NCBI GenBank assembly: GCA_963977125.1
Contig: CAXBNJ010000002.1
Coordinates: forward strand, 1-64,000
Direction of reading: 5' to 3'
Origin: UBA2705 sp963977125
GTDB lineage: Bacteria > Pseudomonadota > Alphaproteobacteria > Micavibrionales > Micavibrionaceae
Length of the DNA stretch: 64,000 nt
How positions within the stretch are numbered: the first letter of the stretch is position 1; the number at the start of each line of letters is the position of its first letter. Of the stretch, positions 15,944 to 25,191 are shown piece by piece. The notes under the pieces are model-generated. The model was not told the origin of the DNA, ran no database searches, and saw only the letters and a list, made by a program, of their open reading frames with translations. Position numbers and translations under genes: made by a program.

Positions 15944-16804
15944 ATGCATAAGCCCTTAATTCGCACACGTTTTGCGCCCTCACCCACAGGCTATCTGCAT
16001 ATTGGTCACGCTTATTCGGCGCTGTTCACAGCCGCGCAAGGTGATGAATTTATCTTACGCATCGAAGACATCGACCAAACCCGCGCCCGTCCAGAATTTT
16101 ATGACGCTATTTACGAAGACCTCACATGGCTTGGCCTAAAATGGACACAGCCTGTGCTTATTCAATCGCAAAATATGAATGCCTATGCTGATGCTTTAGC
16201 GAAGCTCACAGCTATGGGCGTTTTATATCCGTGTAGCTGCACACGCAAAGACATAAACAGCCAAATTGACGCGCCCCATTTCACGCCGACTCAAGGCCCT
16301 GAGGGCATGATTTATCCAGGCACATGCCGTCATAAAACATTGAACGACATGGAAAACGGTCAAGATTACGCATTGCGCTTGAATATAGACGCCGCCCTAA
16401 AACATATAAAAACGCCGCTTTATTTCGAAGATCATGATGCCGGCCGGATTGACGTTAACCCGCATTTACTCGGTGACGTTGTCTTAGCGCGTAAAGAAAC
16501 GCCAGCCAGTTATCATTTAAGCGTCTGTATTGATGACCATGCCCAAGGCATTAACTTAGTAACGCGCGGTGAAGACTTACTCTATGCCTGCCATATCCAT
16601 CGCCTTTTACAAGCCCTGCTAGGGCTAGATCAGCCCGCCTATTATCATCATAAATTACTGCTAGATCATGAAGGCAAGCGTTTTGCCAAGCGCAATAAGA
16701 GCGTCACTTTACGCGACATACGCGCACACGGCTTTACCCCTAATGATTTAATACAGATGATTGAAAAAGGTAATTATTTAGATATATTACACGTCCTGTA
16801 TTAA
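15944..16804 (+). CDS. gluQ: Glutamyl-Q tRNA(Asp) synthetase
   Basis: GluQRS adds glutamate to queuosine 34 of tRNA-Asp. The 286-residue length fits a GluRS paralogue without the anticodon-binding domain. It has the RFAPSPTGYLHIGHAYSA motif, zinc-site cysteines (PCSCTRK and YPGTCRHK), and the degenerate KMSKS-like string GKRFAKRNKS. It begins 28 bases after fliP, so it may be read through, but is unrelated to the flagellum. Confidence 0.93.
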   Translation: MHKPLIRTRFAPSPTGYLHIGHAYSALFTAAQGDEFILRIEDIDQTRARPEFYDAIYEDLTWLGLKWTQPVLIQSQNMNAYADALAKLTAMGVLYPCSCTRKDINSQIDAPHFTPTQGPEGMIYPGTCRHKTLNDMENGQDYALRLNIDAALKHIKTPLYFEDHDAGRIDVNPHLLGDVVLARKETPASYHLSVCIDDHAQGINLVTRGEDLLYACHIHRLLQALLGLDQPAYYHHKLLLDHEGKRFAKRNKSVTLRDIRAHGFTPNDLIQMIEKGNYLDILHVLY

Positions 16805-16826
16805 GACATACACGCCCGCACCTTCC

Positions 16827-17666
16827 TTATGTTTTTGGCGCTTCAAAGACACTATAAGGGCGGCCATTTTTTAATGATGGGATTTGCCCACGGCGCTTAG
16901 TGACTTCTGACAGGTCTATTTCCGCGATAATCATGCCCGGCTCATTGCCGCCATCCGCCAAAACTTCGCCCCATGGGTTGATAATTAATGAATGCCCCCA
17001 TGTTGTACGATCGCCTTGATGTGTGCCTGTTTGTGCTGGCGCTAAAATAAAGACGCCATTTTCTATCGCCCTCGCCCGCAGCAAGACTTCCCAATGCGCG
17101 CGCCCTGTCGGTACAGTAAACGCCGCAGGGACAGTAATTATATCAGCGCCCAATTGCGCAAGATCACGATATAAATGCGGGAAACGCACGTCATAACATA
17201 TCGTTAGACCGATATTACCAATTTCACTTTGCGCCATTACGGCCTTGTCGCCACCATTAAAGGTTTGGCTCTCGCGGTACGACACGCCATCGGGCGTATC
17301 AACATCAAATAAATGAATTTTATCATAGCGCGCAGCAATTTCACCTTGAGGAGAGATCAAAAAGGAGCGATTTAATAGCTTCCCATCACCGTCTTTAATT
17401 GTAATTGACCCAAGCAGCAGCCAAATATCAAGCTCTTGCGCGCGTTTCAAAAAATGCTTCAAGAATGGGTGAGCATCCTCGCTAACAGCAATTTCAAGTT
17501 TTGCTGTTTGTGGATAAAGCATATGGCAACTATTTTCTGGAGTCAGGACAAATTTAACGCCCAGCTTTACCGCGCGCTCTATATTTTGATCAATAAATTC
17601 TAAATTTTCCTGCATGTCAGGGCGCGCTGATGCTTGTATAAGGGCGACTTTCAACAATTTATCCAT
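16827..17666 (-). CDS. Nitrilase-family carbon-nitrogen hydrolase
   Basis: The 279-residue product is a Nit1/NitFhit-like amidase, a branch that includes deaminated-glutathione amidase. The catalytic triad is Glu44 (LTPENS), Lys116 (RYDKIHLFD) and Cys157 (LTICYDVRFPHLYRDL). It follows the HxlR regulator and glutaredoxin on the minus strand. The neighbouring glutaredoxin makes a glutathione-repair role plausible, but the substrate is inferred. Confidence 0.9.
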   Translation of the reverse strand: MDKLLKVALIQASARPDMQENLEFIDQNIERAVKLGVKFVLTPENSCHMLYPQTAKLEIAVSEDAHPFLKHFLKRAQELDIWLLLGSITIKDGDGKLLNRSFLISPQGEIAARYDKIHLFDVDTPDGVSYRESQTFNGGDKAVMAQSEIGNIGLTICYDVRFPHLYRDLAQLGADIITVPAAFTVPTGRAHWEVLLRARAIENGVFILAPAQTGTHQGDRTTWGHSLIINPWGEVLADGGNEPGMIIAEIDLSEVTKRRGQIPSLKNGRPYSVFEAPKT

Positions 17667-17704
17667 GCTTATGAATCCTTTAAATTTTTTACTCTTAAAT
17701 GCTC

Positions 17705-18145
17705 TTAGGCTGTTTGCTTTTTTAAACGACGGTTTTCCATCGCATCAATATCCGCTTGCGAAGGTGAAAACGCGCCTTCAACATGCGCACCGCCCCATTG
17801 AACAATAGACATTAACACCGGGCGTAAATCTTGCCCCATTTGGGTTAAGCTATATAAATGCCGCACAGGATTGGTTTGATAAACTGATTTGGAAATAACG
17901 CCCGCTTTCTCAAGTTTTTTGAGGCGATCCGCCAAAATATTGGTTGAAATACCCTCTGGCGCTTTTAGGAAATCTTGATATTGACCACTGCCAAGCATCA
18001 ACATATCGCGGATAATAAGCAGCGTCCATTTATCACCGATAACATCTAACGTATTAGCAATGGGGCAGCGCGAGCGCGTGCACAAACCGGCAATTTGATC
18101 ATATTTAAGGGGCGTTTTAAGGGGAGAATTTGTATTTGATGGCAT
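17705..18145 (-). CDS. HxlR-family transcriptional regulator
   Basis: The product is 146 residues from ATG 18145; an upstream in-frame start at 18241 would add 32 residues that do not fit the family. The HxlR signature RSRCPIANTLDVIGDKWTLL, then IRDML and a winged-helix ILADRLKKLEKAGVI segment, is clear. The cysteine just before the helix is the position sometimes used for redox or electrophile sensing in this family. It lies between the glutaredoxin and nitrilase genes on the same strand. Confidence 0.88.
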   Translation of the reverse strand: MPSNTNSPLKTPLKYDQIAGLCTRSRCPIANTLDVIGDKWTLLIIRDMLMLGSGQYQDFLKAPEGISTNILADRLKKLEKAGVISKSVYQTNPVRHLYSLTQMGQDLRPVLMSIVQWGGAHVEGAFSPSQADIDAMENRRLKKQTA

Positions 18146-18247
18146 GAGGAGTCTCACTGAAGTTATTCGTGTCACGTTAGACAAGAATAACACAGCATTA
18201 GTTACTTTCAAAATGAAAGCATCACTCCAGTAAAAACCCAATCTTAC

Positions 18248-18505
18248 TTAAGCAAGCATAGCCTTGAGCTTACCGTCATAATCTAACTCATGTAAATCAT
18301 CACAGCCGCCAATATGCTTATCATTGATGAAAATTTGTGGAACGGATTTAGGGCCGCCTGTGCGTTCGATCATTTTCGCACGTGCTGCGTCATCACCTGT
18401 AATGTTATACCCCATATATTCGACTTTCTTACGGTCTAACAAGGCTAAGGCTCTTACACAAAATGGGCATGTGCTCCAATAATATATTTCGACTTTTGCA
18501 CTCAT
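18248..18505 (-). CDS. grxC: Glutaredoxin 3
   Basis: The 85-residue glutaredoxin reduces disulfides using glutathione. The active site is Cys13-Pro-Phe-Cys16, and the GGPKSVPQIFIND and HIGGCDDL motifs give the glutathione site. ATG 18505 is chosen because AAGGAG lies 9 bases before it; a longer in-frame start at 18550 has no support. It is divergent from the UbiH-like gene. Confidence 0.95.
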   Translation of the reverse strand: MSAKVEIYYWSTCPFCVRALALLDRKKVEYMGYNITGDDAARAKMIERTGGPKSVPQIFINDKHIGGCDDLHELDYDGKLKAMLA

Positions 18506-18565
18506 GGCTCTATACTCCTTAATTAATTCGATCATACTTAGATAAACCAATTAGATACAAAGACA

Positions 18566-19786
18566 ATGTTTAAAACAAAAAAAACGGATGTTATCATTTC
18601 AGGCGCAGGCGCTGCGGGGCTATCCATGGCGCTTTTACTGGCGCGCGCGGGTTTAACCTCAATAATCATAGATCCAATGTCCAAACCGGCCAATGCGCAG
18701 CTTAAACTCGGCGCCGTTAACGATGATATAGGCACGCGCACCACAGCGCTAATGAATGATTGCCTAGAGACCCTTGAGCATGCGGGCGTTCTTGATGTAA
18801 TTACGCCGTTTAGTGAAGATTTGCGCAGCTTACAGATTATTGATAGCGGCAAAACAAGCGATAAAGGCATAATTTTCACAGCAGAGGAAATCAACCTACC
18901 GCGCTTTGGCATGAATATCCCCAATAAGATATTGTCCAAAGCCCTGTTAAACGCCGCGCTTAAGAACAAATATATCACCCTTATTTTTGAGACAAAACTC
19001 GAAAGCTATAGCTGCGATGCGCAGCATGCTCACGTCACATTAGATAATGGCAAAACACTCACGACACAATTACTCATCGGCGCGGATGGCCGTAATTCCA
19101 CAACACGGACACTTGCAGGCATTACGCATACGCAAAAAAGCACCGACCAAGCCGCACTAACTTGTCATTTGCAAGCGAGCGCCCATCACCAGTATATTTC
19201 TACGGAATATCACTATAATGGCGGACCATTCACCCTTGTGCCCTTGCCTGATAATCACGTATCCCTCGTTTGGGTTGAAAAAAATGAAACAGCAGAGCAT
19301 TGGCTCGGCCAAGACAAGGCGGCGATTGAAAGTGAAATCAACAGATTAAGCAAAGACTTACTCGGCCCCCTAACATTAATGAGTACATTAGACACAACGC
19401 CGCTTATCAGCATGCAAGCCGATGCGCTTACAGCCAATCGCCTTGCCCTAATTGCAGAAGCGGCCCATGTCTTGCACCCCATGGGTGCACAAGGACTTAA
19501 TGCGAGCTTACGCGACGTTCAAAGCCTTGCCGATATTATTATTGATGCCGCGGGTTGCGGCATTGATTTTGCGAGTCCCGTCATCCTTGAAAAATATGCG
19601 AAAAGCCGCCAAAAAGACGGCGCCTTGCGTAATCAATTTTCCTTTGGACTGAATAAAATGGTCGCTAATAATGCGAAATCATTAAAAATCATGCGCCGCC
19701 TTGGCTTAGATGTGCTGACCAGCCATAGTCATTTGCGCCATATTCTCATGCAATATGGTCTAGCCCCCTATAACATAGCTAAATAA
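18566..19786 (+). CDS. UbiH/COQ6-type FAD monooxygenase
   Basis: The 406-residue flavoprotein resembles the UbiH/UbiF/COQ6 hydroxylases of ubiquinone synthesis. It has the N-terminal dinucleotide motif IISGAGAAGLSMALLLARAG, the ADGRNSTTRTLAGI string (the DG motif), and a second FAD motif, AEAAHVLHPMGAQGLNASLR. In the last motif the usual Gly-Asp before Ala-Ala-His is replaced by Ala-Glu. Which ring position it hydroxylates cannot be told. Confidence 0.88.
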   Translation: MFKTKKTDVIISGAGAAGLSMALLLARAGLTSIIIDPMSKPANAQLKLGAVNDDIGTRTTALMNDCLETLEHAGVLDVITPFSEDLRSLQIIDSGKTSDKGIIFTAEEINLPRFGMNIPNKILSKALLNAALKNKYITLIFETKLESYSCDAQHAHVTLDNGKTLTTQLLIGADGRNSTTRTLAGITHTQKSTDQAALTCHLQASAHHQYISTEYHYNGGPFTLVPLPDNHVSLVWVEKNETAEHWLGQDKAAIESEINRLSKDLLGPLTLMSTLDTTPLISMQADALTANRLALIAEAAHVLHPMGAQGLNASLRDVQSLADIIIDAAGCGIDFASPVILEKYAKSRQKDGALRNQFSFGLNKMVANNAKSLKIMRRLGLDVLTSHSHLRHILMQYGLAPYNIAK

Positions 19787-19821
19787 CAGCGCAGAACTTG
19801 ATCCGCCAAACGTGCAATGCT

Positions 19822-20544
19822 CTAAGTTTTTACAGCGCGCGCTATAGCCAGTATATAAACGGCGCTTGCCCCTGCTTGCTTTAAAATCACGGCGCATTCA
19901 TTCACGGTCGCCCCTGATGTCATGACATCATCAATCAGCAATATGCGCTTATTTTTCACATCAGTTTTTGCTGGAAGGGCAAAGGCGCCGCGAACATTAT
20001 CTTTGCGTTGCTGCGCCTTACGGCGCCCTTGTGGCGCGGTGGCTTTAATTCGTTTAAGGGCAAAAGGCGCGTAAGTTTTATCATGTTTTTTAGCCAGCGC
20101 CGCAGCCAGAATCGCGGCTTGGTTATAGCGGCGTTTTATCATTCGGCTCCAATGCAGCGGTACAGGCACAATAATATCCGTATGGTCAATTAAGTCAGCG
20201 CCAGAATTTTCCATCCAAGGCAAAAAACTGCGCACGAGATATAAATGATCGCCATGTTTATAGCGTAAAATCAGCTGCCGCGTAAGGTCATCATAAACCA
20301 CCCCTGCCCGCGCATGATCGTAATCAGGCGGAGTCGATAAGCATGAAGCACAGATCATATTTTCATCGGCGCCCAAATCCGCCGAAAAAGGCACACCGCA
20401 TGTTTGACAATAAGGATCAGCTATAAAATGAATTTTATTCCAAATCTCTGGCGATAAATGTCCAGACTCCCCAACCAAAGCCCCTGAAATAGGGCATCGA
20501 GGCGGTACAATTAAGTTTAGCATAAGTTTGAGAATCGTTCGCAT
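19822..20544 (-). CDS. ComF-family phosphoribosyltransferase-like protein
   Basis: The 240-residue product has the N-terminal zinc-type cysteines (CQTCG and CASC) and the C-terminal PRTase motif RILLIDDVMTSGATVNECA. The middle RRYNQAAILAAALAK and QRKDNVRGAF strings are usual in ComF. In competent bacteria ComF helps uptake of single-stranded DNA, but in alphaproteobacteria the role is not settled. It is convergent with the monooxygenase. Confidence 0.92.
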   Translation of the reverse strand: MRTILKLMLNLIVPPRCPISGALVGESGHLSPEIWNKIHFIADPYCQTCGVPFSADLGADENMICASCLSTPPDYDHARAGVVYDDLTRQLILRYKHGDHLYLVRSFLPWMENSGADLIDHTDIIVPVPLHWSRMIKRRYNQAAILAAALAKKHDKTYAPFALKRIKATAPQGRRKAQQRKDNVRGAFALPAKTDVKNKRILLIDDVMTSGATVNECAVILKQAGASAVYILAIARAVKT

Positions 20545-20728
20545 TTCCCCTATCCATTCTCTTAAATTTGCGTTATAGTATATTTTTATTATATAAATAC
20601 ATAATGTAAGAAATAAACGTTGTAAAACTTACGGAAATACATTAGTAAATACTACTTAATCTCTAGACTAAGTTGTCATTGTATAAAGTTTGTGGCGTCA
20701 AGCCAAACAAATTAGGTTTATAAAACGA

Positions 20729-23527
20729 ATGAGTTCGCTCAAACAAGGACATAAAGCAGCCTCTAATTGTGGCTCTTCAGATGATGAAGACCAGCTGATA
20801 CGGCAGATGTACCAAAAAACACCTGAACATCTGATCAGCGACGAACAAAGAGAGCTCTTAAAAGACATCCCCGCACATAAGGTACGGCGCGCTTGGTTTA
20901 CACTCGCCCATATGCTTCTTAATGATAATGCCTTGATCGCTGTAATGGGCTGCTCGCAAGGCGATATGGCCTACGCCATGGCGGTACTTAAACCGAATTT
21001 ACAATTTGTTGGCATTGACCATGATAAAGCCTCCATTGATTATGCTCGTAAAAACTTCAAACGTCCTAATATTGAATATCGCCAAGGTGATATTGCCAGC
21101 ATAAATCTTGGCCCTGAATGCGTTGACGCTATCGTCAATAGCCGTATTTTATACGAAATTTACTCACAGCATGACTATAGCGATTTATGTGTCTCGCGTG
21201 CTTTAGATCATCACTTCTCCCTGCTCAAGACCGATGGCGTGATGTTTATTCAAGACTATGTCATGCCCGAGCCTGGCCAGTTTGTATTGATGGAATTCCC
21301 TGATAAAGGCAGCATGAGTGATAATGTTGATGAATTTACCAATGCTGAATTGCTTGAATGGTATTCAGAACAAGCGCGCTCTAACGATGAATATGCAGGA
21401 TTCTTTTTAGAAGAATTACCCCCGCGCTTCCCTAAAACGCGTCTATATCGCCTGCCCTATAAATGGGCCTATGAATTTATGATTCGTAAGCATGACCGCG
21501 CTTTGTGGCAAAAAGAGCTCAATAAAGAATATGCCTTTTTTACTGAACGCGATTATCGTAAAAACCTTAAATCGCTCGGCGGGCGCGTTTTATATACAGC
21601 CAAGCAGTGGGATGATAAATATATTGCCGAAAATTATGACGGCCAGTTTAACCTCTATACTGAAGATGGCCGACCGCTTGGTTATCCGCCGACCTCTATT
21701 GGTGTCTTGGTTAAAAAGATAAACAGCCAACAAAGCCTGCGCTTAAGTGAGCGCCGCCGCTCTAAAAAACCCTCTGGCGGCCTGCAAATCAGCACGATGC
21801 GCAATAAAGATAATGGCGAGCTTATTGATATTGTCTCACGCGCGGAGGCCTCCGCCGATATCTTACCTTATCGCGTTGACCCAACGGGCAAGAGCATAAA
21901 AATATATCTACATGAAGGCAATCCACGCGGTCTTACGAATGCTGTGCCCCGCGGCACATGCAACTTAGATGGGCGCTATTGGTCTGGTCACATGATCGAA
22001 GCGATTAGCGTAAAGGCCAATGACATACCCGAAGACGGCATAACGGACGGCAATATTGCGACAGAATTTGCTGATAAGTTTTTGGGCTTAAAAACATTTT
22101 ATGGTTCAAAATTAGAAAAAGGCGCGGGGTACTATACAGACCCCAAACATATTGATGAAAAGATTGATACTTATTATTTAGAGGTCAGCGAATCCGATCA
22201 AAAATCCCTGCCTGTCTCTGACCTTTTAATGGATAGTAACCATTATAAAACACGCGGATTAATACGCGAAATTGACGCGCAAGACATTCTTAACGCTATT
22301 TCTGTTGGCTTAATTGCAACATGCCGCCTTGAAGTACAAATCAGAAACTTGCTTGAAAAATATAATATCAAGGCGACATCATGGTCGGAATGCCCGCTGC
22401 AATTGCGCGAAAATCCAAATCTTGAAGAAACAAAAATTTGCGATTTGATCAAACGCCTTAAGACCGATTCTGAAGAACCCTACGAAAAAGCCAAAGGCTC
22501 TGCCGGACAAATTCAACTCGCGCATTCGGTTTTTGTCGATGAAGGCCTTGCTGATTCTGGTGGCTCTTCTGGTCTGAGCTCACATGAGATGGATTTTTTC
22601 ATTCCAAGTGACCAAGCCACTAATATGGCGGTAATCCTGCCCTTATCAAAAAGTATTAGCGGCGAAGTTATGGCGGGGATTTGTACGGATTATATGCCCG
22701 TTCCACAGCGTTTCAAAGGCAGCGGCCTGAGCGTAAGCCTACCGAGTTTCGAGCTGCCCAATGACCTTAAATCCATTGACGAAGCCAAAAGATATATCGC
22801 CAAAAAATTCGAAGTTGATCCTAAATATGTCTGCCAAATGGGGCCGAGCTATTTTAAGCATATTGGCATTACCCCGCAGCGTGTTTTCCCCTTTGCGGTT
22901 TCCACAGGCCCCGGATCTGTTGGCCATGTTGCTGGCGTGACAGAGTTTGTTATGATGAAAGGCCTGCTAAGTCTATGTTATTGGGATAACCATGACAGCT
23001 TTATTCAAGTCGTGCTAATGGCCTATCAGCAATTCTGTCAAGATAGCGAACTTAGCGTCAACTGGTCTTTGACAAAATCATTCGCCGCTGACCATTCACG
23101 CAGCATTTCTGAAATGGGTGAATTTGTTAATCAAGGCTCTAATCATTCTCAATCGGGCCCTGTTCCCGCCCCTGTTGCACCATCAGGCGAATCTTCAACG
23201 TCATCCGCCGCTATAATCAGCGCTGCCGCCGATGCAGCATTAAGCCGTACAGAGAGCGAGACGCTGCAATCAGACATAGTCGCGCTTATCGCCAGTAACA
23301 CAGACACGCAGCCGCCAGCGGCTGCTCAAACACCGAATTCGAAAACCTTGCACGCCGATAAAAAGAAAGCTACGCGCGCTGAACGCGGCGGGCTTTTTGC
23401 GCGATTAAAAGGGCGCAGCGCCGATATGGAACAAGTCAAACAAGCCGTAAAATCACAAGGCATGAGCGCACGCGATGCTGATGAACCCGCACAGCGCAAC
23501 CACCCCAGAAAGCGCCGTATTGATTAG
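20729..23527 (+). CDS. Methyltransferase/Nudix-like fusion of unknown function
   Basis: The 932-residue protein opens with a class I SAM methyltransferase-like domain (about residues 60-200): motif I reads VMGCSQGDMAYAMA, followed by FVGIDHDKASIDYARKNF and YRQGDI. A Nudix-like segment follows (about residues 380-500), with GNPRGLTNAVPRG and GYYTDPKHIDEKIDTYYLEV, but I see no clear Nudix catalytic box. A third conserved-looking stretch (about 695-790) is unassigned. The end is a Pro/Ser/Ala-rich linker and a basic tail (about 890-932). ATG 20729 is preferred over TTG 20690; neither has a strong Shine-Dalgarno. The NDUFAF5-like gene starts 17 bases downstream. Confidence 0.7.
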   Translation: MSSLKQGHKAASNCGSSDDEDQLIRQMYQKTPEHLISDEQRELLKDIPAHKVRRAWFTLAHMLLNDNALIAVMGCSQGDMAYAMAVLKPNLQFVGIDHDKASIDYARKNFKRPNIEYRQGDIASINLGPECVDAIVNSRILYEIYSQHDYSDLCVSRALDHHFSLLKTDGVMFIQDYVMPEPGQFVLMEFPDKGSMSDNVDEFTNAELLEWYSEQARSNDEYAGFFLEELPPRFPKTRLYRLPYKWAYEFMIRKHDRALWQKELNKEYAFFTERDYRKNLKSLGGRVLYTAKQWDDKYIAENYDGQFNLYTEDGRPLGYPPTSIGVLVKKINSQQSLRLSERRRSKKPSGGLQISTMRNKDNGELIDIVSRAEASADILPYRVDPTGKSIKIYLHEGNPRGLTNAVPRGTCNLDGRYWSGHMIEAISVKANDIPEDGITDGNIATEFADKFLGLKTFYGSKLEKGAGYYTDPKHIDEKIDTYYLEVSESDQKSLPVSDLLMDSNHYKTRGLIREIDAQDILNAISVGLIATCRLEVQIRNLLEKYNIKATSWSECPLQLRENPNLEETKICDLIKRLKTDSEEPYEKAKGSAGQIQLAHSVFVDEGLADSGGSSGLSSHEMDFFIPSDQATNMAVILPLSKSISGEVMAGICTDYMPVPQRFKGSGLSVSLPSFELPNDLKSIDEAKRYIAKKFEVDPKYVCQMGPSYFKHIGITPQRVFPFAVSTGPGSVGHVAGVTEFVMMKGLLSLCYWDNHDSFIQVVLMAYQQFCQDSELSVNWSLTKSFAADHSRSISEMGEFVNQGSNHSQSGPVPAPVAPSGESSTSSAAIISAAADAALSRTESETLQSDIVALIASNTDTQPPAAAQTPNSKTLHADKKKATRAERGGLFARLKGRSADMEQVKQAVKSQGMSARDADEPAQRNHPRKRRID

Positions 23528-23544
23528 GCTGGAGCACGTCCAAT

Positions 23545-24426
23545 ATGACCGCACTTATCTTTGATAAAGCGCGCCTTAGGCAGCTAAGAAACGCTGCTGC
23601 AGCGCAGTTTAATGACACGGATTTCCTCATAAAGGCCACCGTGAAATCGCTTATTGATCGCCTCTCCATCATCACCCCTAAATTTAAAACGGTGGCTATT
23701 TATGGCGCGCGCATCAATGAAGATGATCTAGACGCCATCATCGCCGCCTTAAATGCCGAGACGATTTTCGTGCTTGATGTCTCTGAGCACATGTTGGCGC
23801 GCCATAGTAAAAACCCACAAATTCATTTGGTTCAATCAGATTCTGAATGGTTGCCTTTTGCTAATCAGGCGCTTGATGCCGTGATCGCAGTATTTGAACA
23901 TCACAGCCTTAATGATTTACCAGGGGCTTTAATCCAAGCGCGCCGCGCTTTACGCCCTGACGGGTTGTTTATGGCTGCTTTGCCGGGCGGTGATACATTA
24001 TACGAACTACGCGAAGCCATGACAAAGGCTGAAATTCAAATTTATGATGGGTTATCGCCGCATATATTCCCCTTTGCTGATAAACAGCAATATGGCGCTT
24101 TGGTTCAACGCGCGGGATTTGCCCTACCTGTTGTCGATTCTGAATATTACCAAGTGAGCTATACATCTATTTACAAATTATTCGCCGATATAAAATCTAT
24201 GGGGGAAGGCAATAGCCTTACAGCGCGTCACAAAGCGGCTTTAATGCGGTCGTTTTTTGACTTAAGCGAGTCCCTTTACCGCCAAGAAAACGGCTATGCT
24301 GACGATAAACGTTTTGACGTGACCTTTGAAATCATTCATATAATAGGTTGGGCACCGCACTCAAACCAGCAACAACCCTTAAAACCCGGCAGCGCCGACC
24401 ACAGCTTAGCCGATATATTATCTTAA
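23545..24426 (+). CDS. NDUFAF5-like SAM-dependent methyltransferase
   Basis: The 293-residue product resembles the BioC/NDUFAF5 methyltransferase branch. In mitochondria NDUFAF5 hydroxylates an arginine of the complex I subunit NDUFS7; bacterial homologues are less studied. The VAIYGARINEDDLDAII motif I region is degenerate, but IFVLDVSEHMLARH and LPFANQALDAVIAVFEHHSL fit the fold. It begins 17 bases after the large fusion gene and is probably in the same operon. Confidence 0.85.
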   Translation: MTALIFDKARLRQLRNAAAAQFNDTDFLIKATVKSLIDRLSIITPKFKTVAIYGARINEDDLDAIIAALNAETIFVLDVSEHMLARHSKNPQIHLVQSDSEWLPFANQALDAVIAVFEHHSLNDLPGALIQARRALRPDGLFMAALPGGDTLYELREAMTKAEIQIYDGLSPHIFPFADKQQYGALVQRAGFALPVVDSEYYQVSYTSIYKLFADIKSMGEGNSLTARHKAALMRSFFDLSESLYRQENGYADDKRFDVTFEIIHIIGWAPHSNQQQPLKPGSADHSLADILS

Positions 24427-24461
24427 CGCTTAACGCCTAACCCCATATCTGGTCTTTCATT

Positions 24462-25181
24462 ATGATACATGTCGAGCTTCTTCCCGCATTCTCCGATAAT
24501 TATATTTTCTTGCTCACATTAAGCGATGGCCGCCTTGCCGTTATTGACCCCGGTGATGCCGCGCCCGTTATGAAACGCCTTGAAGAACTAGGCAAAGGCC
24601 TTGATTATATATTACTCACTCACCACCATGACGATCACATTGGTGGCGCGGCTGCCTTAAAAGATAAATATGGCGCTCAAATCATTGGCCATGCCTTAGA
24701 TGCTCAGCGCTTACCTACGCTTAATCAGGCTGTTAATGATGGCGACGTCATTGATATTGCGGGACATGCCATAAAAATCATCGACACGTCAGGCCATACA
24801 ATCGGCCATATTTGTTATCACTTCCAAGACGATAATGCTGTCTTTGTTGGCGATACGTTGTTTGTTATGGGATGCGGGCGCTTATTTGAAGGCACGCCGC
24901 AGCAAATGTATCAATCTTTACAAAAAATAGCCGCCCTGCCCGATGAGAGCTATATATATTGTGCCCATGAATATACACTGGCCAATGGCGCTTTTGCTTG
25001 CGCGGCTTTTCCTGAAAACACACAGATACAAAAAGCCCTAAAAAATGCCATCTCCATGCGCAATCATGATAGGCCAACTGTGCCCACTATTTTAAGCACC
25101 GAAAAAGCAACCAACCCTTTTTTACTGGCTAAAGATGCGGATGAATTTGCGCGTTTGCGGCACGATAAAGATGAGTTTTAG
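24462..25181 (+). CDS. gloB: Hydroxyacylglutathione hydrolase (glyoxalase II)
   Basis: GloB cleaves S-lactoylglutathione to lactate and glutathione. The 239-residue metallo-beta-lactamase-fold protein has the binuclear metal motif THHHDDHIGG (residues 53-62), GHTIGHICYH, the VGDTLFVMGCGRLFEG block and CAHEYTLAN. It follows the NDUFAF5-like gene by 35 bases and precedes mnmC by 10. Confidence 0.95.
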   Translation: MIHVELLPAFSDNYIFLLTLSDGRLAVIDPGDAAPVMKRLEELGKGLDYILLTHHHDDHIGGAAALKDKYGAQIIGHALDAQRLPTLNQAVNDGDVIDIAGHAIKIIDTSGHTIGHICYHFQDDNAVFVGDTLFVMGCGRLFEGTPQQMYQSLQKIAALPDESYIYCAHEYTLANGAFACAAFPENTQIQKALKNAISMRNHDRPTVPTILSTEKATNPFLLAKDADEFARLRHDKDEF

Positions 25182-25191
25182 GGCGAATATT

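Noticed and set aside
20690..20729. TTG start for the methyltransferase/Nudix-like fusion
   Set aside because: No ribosome binding site; ATG 20729 is the better start.
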